Source: Gammaproteobacteria bacterium (GTDB taxonomy: Bacteria; Pseudomonadota; Gammaproteobacteria; Eutrophobiales; Eutrophobiaceae). From it: a stretch of DNA of 64,000 bases. The notes under the pieces are model-generated. The model did no database searches, was not told where the DNA came from, and was given only the letters and a program-made list of their open reading frames with translations. Shown here in pieces: positions 9,702 through 18,122 of the stretch. The stretch covers positions 1 through 64,000 of the forward strand of contig JAURPG010000012.1 in the NCBI GenBank assembly GCA_030835405.1, read 5' to 3'. The stretch's first letter is position 1; every line of letters starts with the position of its first letter. A program made the position numbers and the translations under genes.

Positions 9702-10382
9702 TTAATTGTAGTTTAAGTGTTTAGATATTTTATTTGAAATAATTGGAATCAGGCCAATTAATAAAAATGAGATAATTACCCTTACAGACATTATATCCTG
9801 GATTGTATTAATGCTTGCGATTTGGACGCCTCCATTGACCATGATGATCGTTATCGGAATCATGCCAAAAAAGGAAACCAGACAAAAAGAGTAAACAGAT
9901 ATAGGGGTTACACCCATTACAGAATTAATGATGAAGTAGGGGATAACAGGCACTAATCTCATTGTTAGTAAATAGACATGACCATTTTGATTCACCCCTT
10001 CGTTGATGACGGTCAGTCTCTCACCGTAACGATTTTGAATATAATCCCTGAACAGGTATCGGGATAATAAAAATGCGATTATGGCGCCTGTTGTTCCGGC
10101 TATTGATGCCAGGATTGTTCCCCAGAACAGACCAAATATAGCACCTGCCGATATACTCAAGATACCAGCGACTGGCAATGATAGACTTGTGCCCGATATA
10201 TATACCAGGATGAAAACTAATCCTGAGAATAATGGAAAATTATTTTTATAACTGGTCACATCAGATCTGATGGCTTTCAATGTCTCAACAGTAAATAAAT
10301 CATTAATACCTAACATGTAAAAGGTAGTAAACAGCCCCAGTAATGAGCATATGGTGATTACTTTGATTAAATGTATTTTCAT
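9702..10382 (-). CDS. TVP38/TMEM64-family (DedA superfamily) membrane protein
   Basis: A 226-residue inner-membrane protein with about five to six hydrophobic segments. The family core is visible as LSLPVAGILSISAGAIFGLFWGT and the amphipathic stretch ending in RLVPVIPYFIINSVMGVT. Members of this SNARE-associated/DedA superfamily are linked to lipid scrambling or membrane homeostasis; the substrate here is unknown. A second member lies at 25406-26122. It stands alone, convergent with the CDF transporter gene. About 250 bases without a gene separate it from mlaC. Confidence 0.8.
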   Translation of the reverse strand: MKIHLIKVITICSLLGLFTTFYMLGINDLFTVETLKAIRSDVTSYKNNFPLFSGLVFILVYISGTSLSLPVAGILSISAGAIFGLFWGTILASIAGTTGAIIAFLLSRYLFRDYIQNRYGERLTVINEGVNQNGHVYLLTMRLVPVIPYFIINSVMGVTPISVYSFCLVSFFGMIPITIIMVNGGVQIASINTIQDIMSVRVIISFLLIGLIPIISNKISKHLNYN

Positions 10383-10637
10383 TTATGCCTATCTTGTCTT
10401 AAGCGATCTCACATGAATACATTACACAGATTCGGTAAAAAATTGTGCAAATTGTCACACTGCAATTCAAGCCCTGGATGCAATTTTGTCTATGCATCCC
10501 TGCATCACTCATAAAAATACGGCTAAAATCCCATTAATTGCGTAATTTTGGCATTTATCTGCCAATAAACTTGGCTTTTCTGGTGCACAGGGTAAGATCG
10601 TGAATCATTATCATTTATTTTGAGTACGGGGACCGAC

Positions 10638-11255
10638 ATGATCTTTCGTTCATTTTTATTTACATTCCTGGTAATCTTTTCATTAAACGTTGCCGCAGTG
10701 GATTATTCCATCCCTATGGGGAGAGTGAAAGACACTACGGACAGGGTCATTTCCATTTTAAAAGACGACTCATTAGGTCGTGAGGCGCGTTGGGATAAGA
10801 TTGCGGCTTTAATCTATGAAGGATTTGATTTCAGAAGCATGTCGCAGAGTGTGCTCGCAACTCAATGGAGAAGGGCAACAGAAGAGGAACGAAAGAAATT
10901 CACAGAATTCTTTTCACAATATATAGAAGCCACTTATCGATCTAAAATTGAAGCTTATACCAATCAGAGGATTATCTATAAAGATGAGGTAATAAAAGGC
11001 AACCTGGGTGTGGTTGAAACGATTATTATTGCGGGCGGGACTGAAATCCCTGTTAACTACAAGCTGAGGAAGAATGAAAATAGCTGGTATGCCCATGATG
11101 TGGTTATTGAAGGGGTAAGCCTGATTGCTAATTACCGCAGTACGTTTGCAGCGATTGTTAAAAATGAAGGTATGGATGGCTTAATGTCTGACATTCAAAG
11201 AAGAATACAGCGGTATAAGGAAGATAATTCAGCCGACATTAACGCGGAAGGTTAA
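10638..11255 (+). CDS. mlaC: MlaC-type periplasmic phospholipid-binding protein
   Basis: A 205-residue protein of the Ttg2D/MlaC family, which shuttles phospholipids between outer and inner membrane in the periplasm. An N-terminal signal peptide (MIFRSFLFTFLVIFSLNVAA) is followed by the family core, with FDFRSMSQSVLATQWRRATEEE and YKLRKNENSWYAHDVVIEGVSL. The frame opens at a TTG at 10620, but the ATG at 10638 follows a GGGGA and starts the signal peptide cleanly. The gene is intact but inverted relative to mlaD, mlaE and mlaF, whose pathway partners lie convergently just downstream. No mlaB (STAS) gene follows. Confidence 0.85.
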   Translation: MIFRSFLFTFLVIFSLNVAAVDYSIPMGRVKDTTDRVISILKDDSLGREARWDKIAALIYEGFDFRSMSQSVLATQWRRATEEERKKFTEFFSQYIEATYRSKIEAYTNQRIIYKDEVIKGNLGVVETIIIAGGTEIPVNYKLRKNENSWYAHDVVIEGVSLIANYRSTFAAIVKNEGMDGLMSDIQRRIQRYKEDNSADINAEG

Positions 11256-11279
11256 TTGTTAATCTAGCAGCGGGTTAAA

Positions 11280-11735
11280 TTAATCGCCGCTTTCAAAGAT
11301 ATATTTACTAATCAATTCTTCCAGGTTGATGGATGGTTCGGTCTCATAGATTTCAGCCCTATCTTCCAGGTAGATGTCCAATCCACCGGGAGTGAGTTTA
11401 ATAAATTTGTCAATAATAATCCCGGCTGTACTGACTGATGCAATTGAGTCCTCTGATATTTTTACACCATCATTGATATTCATGGTGACTATGGCGTAAT
11501 AATCTTCAGTATCAAACTCGATACTGGAAATCTCACCGACTCTGACACCCGCAGCCTCCACATAGGCCCCCGTTCTTAAACCGGACGCAGAGGTGAATTT
11601 TGCAATCACCTGATATTGGTCCTGACCGAATATACTGATATTACCCAGTTTAATGACAATAAAAGATATTGCGATTAAACCTATAATCATGAATATACCT
11701 ACACTGGCTTCTACTTTTTTCTGTTTTTCACTCAT
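11280..11735 (-). CDS. mlaD: MlaD-type MCE-domain lipid transport protein
   Basis: A 151-residue single-pass inner-membrane protein with one MCE domain. The N-terminal anchor (about residues 9-29) is followed by the MCE core, including FTSASGLRTGAYVEAAGVRVGEIS, and the usual C-terminal tail NLEELISKYIF. MlaD forms a hexameric ring that passes lipids between MlaC and MlaFE. The frame is complete and of normal length, in contrast with its upstream partners mlaE and mlaF, which are broken. It converges on mlaC with a 24-base gap. It may be a surviving relic of a dying locus, or may work with an MlaFE encoded elsewhere (inference). Confidence 0.85.
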   Translation of the reverse strand: MSEKQKKVEASVGIFMIIGLIAISFIVIKLGNISIFGQDQYQVIAKFTSASGLRTGAYVEAAGVRVGEISSIEFDTEDYYAIVTMNINDGVKISEDSIASVSTAGIIIDKFIKLTPGGLDIYLEDRAEIYETEPSINLEELISKYIFESGD

Positions 11736-11745
11736 GTATTTATAC

Positions 11746-12525
11746 CTATAAAATTATTGCATTGATTATATAGTCAGCAAATAGTACTGCAATGGATGAA
11801 AGAACTACGGCATCGGTGGTTACCTTGCTAACGCCTTCCGAACCGTGTGCCCCTCCTTTTTATAAATGGAGATAAAACCCCTTTGCTGTGGCAACCCAAA
11901 TCATGATCAAGCCAAAGAAAAAAGACTTCAGACTGCCCATAAAAATGTCGCGCCATAATACGGAATCATACATTCCACCAAGATAGGAACCCGGGCTGAC
12001 TTCAAAAAGGATGACGCCAACGAAGTATCCGCTGAATATTCCTATGAATATGAAGATTGCGGTGAGAATTGGCATGGAAATCAATGTTGCCAGTAACCTG
12101 GGGGCAATTAGGTACTTATAGGGGTCGATGGCCATGCATTCCAGGGCATCGATTTGCTGTTCGTTACGCATAATGCTGATTTCTGCACAGATTGCTGAAC
12201 CAGCCCTGCCTATGATGATTAATGCGGTGAGTACCGGCCCGAGTTCTCTTATCAGGCTTAATCCAACGGCAGATCCAAGCAGCGCGACTGACCCAAACCT
12301 GAACAGGGTGTCATAAAATTGTAAGGCGACTACCATGCCTACAAATACGCCTGAAACCACTATGACAAGCAAGGACCGTGCGCCGATAAAGTTTAACTGT
12401 TTAATGATCGGATAAACCTGATAAGGTGGAGTTATAATTTTCCACAATCCATTAACTAAAAAAATACCTGATCTGCCAATACGTTCTGTCAGGTCGATGA
12501 TGAAGTTTGTTGTGGTTGACAGCAT
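11746..12525 (-). pseudogene. mlaE: mlaE permease gene interrupted by an in-frame TAA
   Basis: MlaE is the membrane permease of the Mla lipid transporter. The first 221 codons read as a normal MlaE (RELGPVLTALIIIGRAGSAI; EQQIDALECMAIDPYKYL) and stop at a TAA at 11860-11862, after AKGFYLHL. Beyond that stop the same frame goes on into what looks like the authentic MlaE C-terminus, with GSEGVSKVTTDAVVLSSIAV and ADYIINAIIL, to a TAG at 11746-11748. The full length would be about 259 codons, typical of MlaE. The simplest reading is a single nonsense change, for example from CAA or GAA, that removes the last transmembrane segment. A sequencing error or stop readthrough would be the alternatives. 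Confidence 0.85.
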
Positions 12526-12530
12526 GAATT

Positions 12531-13271
12531 TTATTTTTTTAACTGGTGAATATAATCATCGCCATCCATCTCCTTAACGGCGGGCATGCGGTTTAGCATG
12601 TTGACAATGCGTTCATCTTCATATGATCTTATTTCATCTTTTGTCCCCGTCACAATTTGCTTGCCATTGTTCAATACGGTGATTCGGTCAGCGACATGAA
12701 ATGTACTTTCCATTTCATGTGTGATGATGACTATGGTCATATTGAGGGCGTCACGTAATTGCAGGATGAGTGAATCCAACTATGCCGAAGTAACGGGGTC
12801 AAGTCCTGCACGTTTTAACATTCCGCCGGATAATTGGGCAGGCATAAGATCCTCATGGTCTGCAAGGTTCATGAGTGCCAGTTTCATCCTAGTCATAATC
12901 TGAATTGTACTGTCATCCAGTTTGGTATGCTCATAAAGTGGCAATTCAACATTCTCACGAACTGTTAGTGAACTGAACAGTGCCCCATTCTGGAAGGCAA
13001 CACCAATATTTTTACGGAGTTCATATAGGCCTTTTTTGTCGATCTTCGACAGATCCTTCCCCAGTACCTCAATAGTGCCTGAACTGTTTTGCATGAGTCC
13101 CAGTATATTTTTGAATAGAGTGCTTTTACCTGAGCCGCTATGACCCATAACCACCATGATTTCCTTTTCATATACATTTAAATTTATATTGTCCAGGGCA
13201 AGGACATCACCATAGTGGGTAGATAGATTAGTCAATTTAATGATACTATCACGATTTTCTGCAGTTTCTAT
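12531..13271 (-). pseudogene. mlaF: mlaF ATPase gene with lost start, Walker B deletion and in-frame TAG
   Basis: MlaF is the ATPase of the Mla transporter. Walker A (GHSGSGKST), the Q-loop (AFQNGALFSS) and the signature (QLSGGMLKRA) are present. Immediately after KRA the protein jumps to GLDPVTSA: the roughly 20 residues that should hold ALARA and the Walker B/DEP region are missing without a frame change. The next codon is TAG (12780-12782), and the same frame resumes with LDSLILQLRD and the H-loop IITHEMES. At the 5' end the conserved IIKLTNLSTHYG is preceded by ATA at 13269-13271 where an ATG would be expected. The only usual start is a TTG at 13233-13235, inside the first conserved strand. 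Three independent lesions make a functional ATPase very unlikely. Confidence 0.88.
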
Positions 13272-13313
13272 ATCAAGGGTTGAGTGTTATTAAGGAGCTT
13301 GTGTAAAGGTCAA

Positions 13314-15959
13314 TCAATTGACTTCAGTAATCGTATCTTGTAATTCAACGGTAATATGGTCGGATTCTGTAATATCCACCTGGCTCAATTCACTTGATAA
13401 ATTGTCACGACGCCTGATATCCATCACATTGCCACTTTTAGCGAGGATGTTATACCAGGCCAGTGCCTTAATTTTATCCTGATTTATACCGTCTCCGTTT
13501 TCAAGCATAACGCCCAGATTACGTTGGGCAATTGTATGTCCTTGCATGGCGGCCTTCTCATACCAATATGCCGCCTGGTCCTTGTCAGTCGAGGTGCCCT
13601 CGGCATACGCATAAGCCACGCCAATTTTATATTGTGCAGGCGCATAATTTTTTTCTGCAGCTTGTTTGAAATACTGGAATGCGATTTTAAGATCTTTTGT
13701 CACGCCTTCACCAAATGCATAGGCCAACCCCCTTTCATAATCCACTGCCGCCAGGGATGAAGGAGCTGGTTGTGCTGATATTGGGGTTGCACTTGCCACC
13801 ACAATTTCTGAAGTATCTTCATCATTTTGATTTATACCGAGATCCAGGGATTCATCCATAGAAATGTTCATGGAATCATCGATCCCCAGTATCTGGGCCG
13901 CAATGTCTTCGGTAATAGTTATATTATTTTCAGAGAACCGGTCAATATTATTGACATTGTGCTCGGCTGCTTCATGACCTTGTTGGGCTGCCTGGTTATA
14001 CCAATATCTGGCCTGGCGATCATCCTGGGGAATTCCTTCACCCATTAAATACATATTGCCTAGACTATATTGGGCATCCACATTTCCTTGCTCAGCAGCA
14101 CGTCGATACCATAACGCAGCCTGTGAGTAATCCTGCTCTTTCCCCAGTCCCTGGTGAAAAAGTGTGGCAAGCCGGTATTGCGCCATCAGATTGCCTTGTG
14201 CAGCTGCAGACTGGAAATTTTTTGCCGCATCCCCGTAATTTTTACGTTCAAATTCATATATGCCACGTTCATATAGATTATTTGCTTCATCAATGGAAAT
14301 GTTTTCAGACGGTTCAAATGATGTCTGCGAATAGGATTCATTTTCCGAGATGGCGACTTCTTCAACATTCGTCTCATTTGAATTATTTCCACCAAATATT
14401 CTGTTGAAGAAACCCCCTGAGGATTGTTCTGCTTGAGCTGTCTCTGTCTCGATCAATTCTGGTTCTGCTGGTATCTCGTCTGTTGCATCGGCTTGTGATG
14501 ATTCGTCTATTTGTTCTGCCTCAGATGAAGAACGCCCGCCAAACAATCTTCCAAACGGTCCTCCCGAGGATATCTCTTCCTGGGCCACTTCAGGTTCGTC
14601 AATTGTAGTTGGTTCCTCGGTAATTGCAGGTTCGATTGTTTCATTGTCTGTTGTAGAATAGTCTTCAACTGGAACTTCTACCTCCTCTGCATCCGGTTCG
14701 ACTGCATCCTGGTTATTTCCTGAACGGGAAAATAAACGGTTGAAAAACCCTCTGGATTCTACATTTTGGCCTTCGATATCGCTATCAGATTCGAGTAGTT
14801 CAGCAGATGCTGTTGATGTCTCTTCAGGCAAAGCAGCATCTATTGCGCCCATAGCCATTAAACCATCGTTGCCTTCATTCAATATAACTGCCTCAGAAAC
14901 ATCAGGTTGGTCAGCCGGTTCAACTTCAATAGCAGGACCGGGTTCGTATGCAAACGTGTCAGCGGTCGTTTCTTCCTCTATTAATATTTCTGATTCATCG
15001 GCTGTTTCGATTATTGCTTCATCTTCTGATGAAGATCGCCCACCAAACAATCTTCCAAATAGTCCACCGGAAGTTGTTTCTTCCTGTGCCACTTCTGATT
15101 CTTTATCTGTAGCTAGTTCTTCAACAGTTTCCTGGGCGACAGGCCCCATTTCAGATCCAGATGTAGGGGCAGTATTTTCAGGCACAGGGGATGGTGTTTG
15201 CTGCAAATTACGTTGGCTTGATGCCAGGGTACGATCAATATTATTTAACTCTATAGTTGCTGCCTCGTAACCCTGATCTGAAGATAATTGATACCATCTC
15301 CTGGATTCAATAAGGTTCTGCGCCACCCCGGTTCCGGAGCGGTACATGCTGCCGAGATTAAATTGTGCTATGGGGTCGCCCTGCTCAGCTGCCATCGTGT
15401 ACCAACGTGCAGCCTCCTCATAGTCTAATGGGACACCATTGCCGGTATGATATTTACTTCCTAATAATACCTGTGCCCTGGCATAACCGTTTTCTGCCGA
15501 TCTGGATAACCAATAAGCTGCATCTTCAGCATTTTGTTCTACACCTTCTCCAAACGAATAAGACAAACCAAGGCTATATTGGGCAATGGCATGGTCTTGT
15601 TCTGCAGCCCGGGTATACCAGCTAACGGCTTCAATAAAATTTTGATCGATACCTTCACCAAATGCATAGGCAACTGCCAGGTTATACTGGGCATCTGCAT
15701 TTCCTTGTTGAGCAGATTGTCTATACCAACGTATAGCGGCTTTATAGTCCTGGGAGATACCTTCACCGACATATAGCATATAACCAAGTGTTGCCTGGGC
15801 AACCGCATTTCCAGCCTGAGCCAAAGCAGTATATTCAGCAATTGCGGTTTCGTAATCGCCGGATTCTCGGGCATTATCTGCTGATATGATATCAGCGTAG
15901 CCCCGGGGAATTTGACCAATAAAAATCAGGATAACAAAGAGAATAGTACGGCCTGTCAT
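13314..15959 (-). CDS. Secreted Sel1-repeat protein with acidic linkers and FFNRLF-type motifs
   Basis: An 881-residue exported protein. The ATG at 15959 is preferred over the TTG opening the frame at 15977 because a GGAGG lies upstream and a signal peptide follows directly (TGRTILFVILIFIGQIPRGYA). Sel1-like repeats (A-x-Y-x-L-G-x-x-Y-x-x-G-x-G) occur in three blocks, about residues 45-245, 560-670 and 740-845. The blocks are separated by long Glu/Asp/Ser/Thr-rich, probably disordered linkers. The first linker holds four related islands: GGLFGRLFGGR, RGFFNRLFSR, GGPFGRLFGGR and GGFFNRIFGG. Sel1 repeats act as protein-protein scaffolds. No enzyme domain is visible and the function is unknown. 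It stands alone, next to the decayed mla locus and divergent from rpsF. Confidence 0.85.
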   Translation of the reverse strand: MTGRTILFVILIFIGQIPRGYADIISADNARESGDYETAIAEYTALAQAGNAVAQATLGYMLYVGEGISQDYKAAIRWYRQSAQQGNADAQYNLAVAYAFGEGIDQNFIEAVSWYTRAAEQDHAIAQYSLGLSYSFGEGVEQNAEDAAYWLSRSAENGYARAQVLLGSKYHTGNGVPLDYEEAARWYTMAAEQGDPIAQFNLGSMYRSGTGVAQNLIESRRWYQLSSDQGYEAATIELNNIDRTLASSQRNLQQTPSPVPENTAPTSGSEMGPVAQETVEELATDKESEVAQEETTSGGLFGRLFGGRSSSEDEAIIETADESEILIEEETTADTFAYEPGPAIEVEPADQPDVSEAVILNEGNDGLMAMGAIDAALPEETSTASAELLESDSDIEGQNVESRGFFNRLFSRSGNNQDAVEPDAEEVEVPVEDYSTTDNETIEPAITEEPTTIDEPEVAQEEISSGGPFGRLFGGRSSSEAEQIDESSQADATDEIPAEPELIETETAQAEQSSGGFFNRIFGGNNSNETNVEEVAISENESYSQTSFEPSENISIDEANNLYERGIYEFERKNYGDAAKNFQSAAAQGNLMAQYRLATLFHQGLGKEQDYSQAALWYRRAAEQGNVDAQYSLGNMYLMGEGIPQDDRQARYWYNQAAQQGHEAAEHNVNNIDRFSENNITITEDIAAQILGIDDSMNISMDESLDLGINQNDEDTSEIVVASATPISAQPAPSSLAAVDYERGLAYAFGEGVTKDLKIAFQYFKQAAEKNYAPAQYKIGVAYAYAEGTSTDKDQAAYWYEKAAMQGHTIAQRNLGVMLENGDGINQDKIKALAWYNILAKSGNVMDIRRRDNLSSELSQVDITESDHITVELQDTITEVN
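14388..15068 (-). repeat. Four dispersed FFxRLF motifs in the Sel1 protein linker
   Basis: Coding repeats at 15036-15068, 14727-14753, 14532-14564 and 14388-14417, each encoding a version of G-G-x-F-(G/N)-R-(L/I)-F-G-G followed by Ser/Asn and an acidic run. Two copies share GRLFGGRSSSE exactly. The intervening linkers are not conserved, so the islands look like retained functional motifs rather than a recent tandem duplication. Confidence 0.8.
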
Positions 15960-16265
15960 CGCTTTTCCTCCATTCAAATGGCGACGGTTTGATGTTGCAC
16001 GAAGTTTTGCAATAATAACAGCAAACTAGCATAAATTCGGTAAATTATGCCCCGATTTAATATTAATTACAGTGGTGTTAAAGGACTGGAATATTAGATT
16101 CATCTAGTCTTGTCACTCAACAACCTGAATTATAATGCTGCTTTGCAATAAAATGAGTTTTTCCCCTTAAAAATTTGCATTGAATAAAACATTGGCCTAG
16201 AATTCCCGTTCTTTAATCCTTGCTCTACTGTTTATGACAGGGGGCTCAAACTCAAGAGGATCACA
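15960..16265. other. Divergent intergenic region between the Sel1 gene and rpsF
   Basis: About 300 bases without a gene. It should hold the promoters for the Sel1-repeat gene (minus strand) and the ribosomal protein operon (plus strand), plus the rpsF leader. Apart from the candidate promoter listed separately I recognise nothing in it. S6:S18-binding leaders are known upstream of rpsF in many bacteria, but I could not identify one by eye. Confidence 0.5.
16110..16136 (+). promoter_or_regulatory. Candidate sigma-70 promoter of the rpsF operon
   Basis: A perfect TATAAT at 16131-16136 follows TTGTCA at 16110-16115. The 15-base spacer is short; a 17-base spacer would use TCTTGT instead. Transcription would begin near 16143, leaving a leader of roughly 120 bases before rpsF. 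Confidence 0.45.
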
Positions 16266-16874
16266 ATGAGACATTATGAAATCGTATTTCTGGTTCATCC
16301 GGACCAGAGTGAGCAGGTGCCTGCTATGATTGAACGCTATCGTTCCATGATTGAAGCAGGCGAAGGTAAAGTCCACAGACTGGAAGACTGGGGGCGACGA
16401 CTCCTGGCTTATCCCATCAATAAGGTCCATAAGGCGCATTATGTGCTGATGAATGTTGAGTGTAATCAGGAGACATTAAGTCAGATTAATAGTGCATTCA
16501 GATTCAATGATGCCGTTATCAGAGACATGGTTATCAAGAAAGATCACGCCGAAACAGAACCGTCATTTCTCGCCAAGAGTAAAGAAGAGACTGAAGAGCA
16601 GGAAAAAATATCTGCTATGAGGGAAGCGAGATCTGTTTCTCAGGAGAATAAAACTGATACAGCCGCACCTGAGGCCACCGCGTCTGAACCTGCAGAAAGT
16701 GAAGCTGCTGCGTCTGAACCTGCAGAAAGTGAAGCTGCTGCGTCAGAACCTGTTGAAAGTGAAGCTGTTGATGAACCTGAAGTGGCACCGGAGCAGTCAG
16801 ATCCGCAGGGCGATAGTACCGAAAGCCCGGTTGCTACCGATGAAAACCAGCCAGAAAAAACTGAGACTAACTAA
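16266..16874 (+). CDS. rpsF: 30S ribosomal protein S6 with long acidic C-terminal extension
   Basis: Residues 1 to about 95 are a standard S6 ([53 protein letters not shown]), which binds S18 on the small-subunit platform. The protein then goes on for about 105 more residues, giving 202 instead of the usual 95-135. The tail is rich in Glu, Ala, Ser and Pro and contains three tandem copies of a 10-residue unit like [11 protein letters not shown]. coli S6 has a short acidic tail that RimK extends with glutamates, so an encoded acidic tail may mimic or extend that (inference). The start follows an AAGAGG. First gene of the rpsF-rpsR-DUF2232-rplI operon. Confidence 0.95.
   Translation: MRHYEIVFLVHPDQSEQVPAMIERYRSMIEAGEGKVHRLEDWGRRLLAYPINKVHKAHYVLMNVECNQETLSQINSAFRFNDAVIRDMVIKKDHAETEPSFLAKSKEETEEQEKISAMREARSVSQENKTDTAAPEATASEPAESEAAASEPAESEAAASEPVESEAVDEPEVAPEQSDPQGDSTESPVATDENQPEKTETN
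16681..16770 (+). repeat. Three tandem 30-bp repeats in the rpsF tail
   Basis: Units at 16681-16710 and 16711-16740 are identical; the third at 16741-16770 differs at four bases. Each encodes one ten-residue Ser-Glu-Pro-Ala/Val-Glu repeat. The length is a multiple of three, so gain or loss of units would keep the frame. Confidence 0.9.
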
Positions 16875-16888
16875 TACGAGATAGAACA

Positions 16889-17113
16889 ATGGCCAGATAT
16901 TTTAGAAAAAAACGTTTTTGTAAATTTACTGCAGAAGGATTTGTGGAAATAGACTATAAGGATTTGAATACACTGAAAGATTATATTACTGAAACTGGAA
17001 AAATAGTTCCGAGCCGGGTTTCTGGTACCAATGCCAGATATCAAAGGCAGTTATCCACCGCTATTAAACGAGCAAGATATCTGTCGCTTTTACCCTATTC
17101 AGATTCCCACTAG
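16889..17113 (+). CDS. rpsR: 30S ribosomal protein S18
   Basis: A 74-residue S18, full length for the family, with [13 protein letters not shown] at the N-terminus and [20 protein letters not shown] containing the RNA-binding core. It forms a heterodimer with S6 on the 30S platform. It follows rpsF by 14 bases in the standard rpsF-rpsR order. Confidence 0.96.
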   Translation: MARYFRKKRFCKFTAEGFVEIDYKDLNTLKDYITETGKIVPSRVSGTNARYQRQLSTAIKRARYLSLLPYSDSH

Positions 17114-17186
17114 TAAATAACACTTTTGGTTTATATATGCTCAGGCATTATTTTAATGTCTGATTAATGGTTCTATAGCTTTCCAA

Positions 17187-18086
17187 ATGAAATTACTTGG
17201 TCAATATTTGCTGGCAGAGAAGTATAAGTCTGTGGCTATGCTCAGTCTTATCACGGTCATGTCATTATTAATACCACCGTTAACCTATATCATCAGTGCA
17301 ATTCCTTTTTCACTGATTGCTTTAAGGAAAGGTGGGAAATATAGTTTAGAAGTAATGGTATTTACGTTGTTAGTAATTTCATTATTTGGATATTTCAGCA
17401 GGATTGGCCTGGGGCTAGGGGCAACGTTAACGACCAGTATCTGGCTGCCTGTATGGTTATCCAGCATGGTATTACGCATTACTGAGTCGCAGGCGTTGTC
17501 AGTGTTAGTTGCAGGGGGGATAGGGGTTTTATTTATACTGATGTTATCGCCATTCAATAGAGAGCTCAGTGAGTGGTGGCAGTCCTCTATAAATGCATTC
17601 CTGGAAAAAAGTCTTTCTGCTACAGAATTAAGTCAAATGCAGGCGGTGCTGGACTCAATATTGCCGTTAATTAGTGGAATTATGGCTGCTGGAGTCGTCA
17701 TCAGTCTGATAACCAGTGTGTTATTGGCCAGGGCATGGCAATCTGCATTATTTAATCCTGGTGGATTCTGGCAGGAATTCTTTAGTTTATATCTGCCACG
17801 CTGGGTAACTTACCTGACACTTTTCATCATGGTGATCAGTTTTGCCGGGATAGAAGGAGTATCGTGGCTGGCGCAAAATATTTTAACTGTCTTGATCGTG
17901 ATGCATGTGGTTCAGGGGATTGTGACCGTACACCGAACGATTCAAAATCGAAAACTCTCTCGTTCATGGTTAATAGTGATGTACAGCTTTTTAATTTTTA
18001 TGCCACAAATGGCATTGTTTATCGCGTTTCTAGGTATTGTCGATATACTGAAAAACAGCAATAAAACTCCACCTGCTGATACCTAG
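17187..18086 (+). CDS. DUF2232-type polytopic membrane protein
   Basis: A 299-residue hydrophobic protein with about eight membrane segments. Proteins of this size and character (DUF2232/YybS-like) are often found between rpsR and rplI in gammaproteobacteria, and position is the main support for the call. No catalytic motif is visible. A short loop SGWLPVWLSSMVLR-like stretch near residue 90 and a C-terminal FMPQMALFIAFLGIVDI segment are the most conserved-looking parts. Function unknown; a transport or envelope role has not been established. Confidence 0.65.
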   Translation: MKLLGQYLLAEKYKSVAMLSLITVMSLLIPPLTYIISAIPFSLIALRKGGKYSLEVMVFTLLVISLFGYFSRIGLGLGATLTTSIWLPVWLSSMVLRITESQALSVLVAGGIGVLFILMLSPFNRELSEWWQSSINAFLEKSLSATELSQMQAVLDSILPLISGIMAAGVVISLITSVLLARAWQSALFNPGGFWQEFFSLYLPRWVTYLTLFIMVISFAGIEGVSWLAQNILTVLIVMHVVQGIVTVHRTIQNRKLSRSWLIVMYSFLIFMPQMALFIAFLGIVDILKNSNKTPPADT

Positions 18087-18122
18087 CGGGTGTGCTATGA
18101 TAATTTTATCTGGAGGTGTTTA

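Noticed and set aside
11746-12525. Stop-codon recoding (readthrough or selenocysteine-like) in mlaE and mlaF
   Set aside because: The stops are of different types (TAA and TAG), neither is at a catalytic position, and mlaF also has a deletion and a lost start, which fits decay better.
12531-13235. Two separate small genes in place of mlaF
   Set aside because: The halves are in the same frame, separated only by one TAG codon, and together align with a single MlaF missing Walker B.
16681-16770. CRISPR-like or mobile tandem repeats
   Set aside because: The three 30-bp units are contiguous without spacers and encode a repeat peptide in frame with S6.
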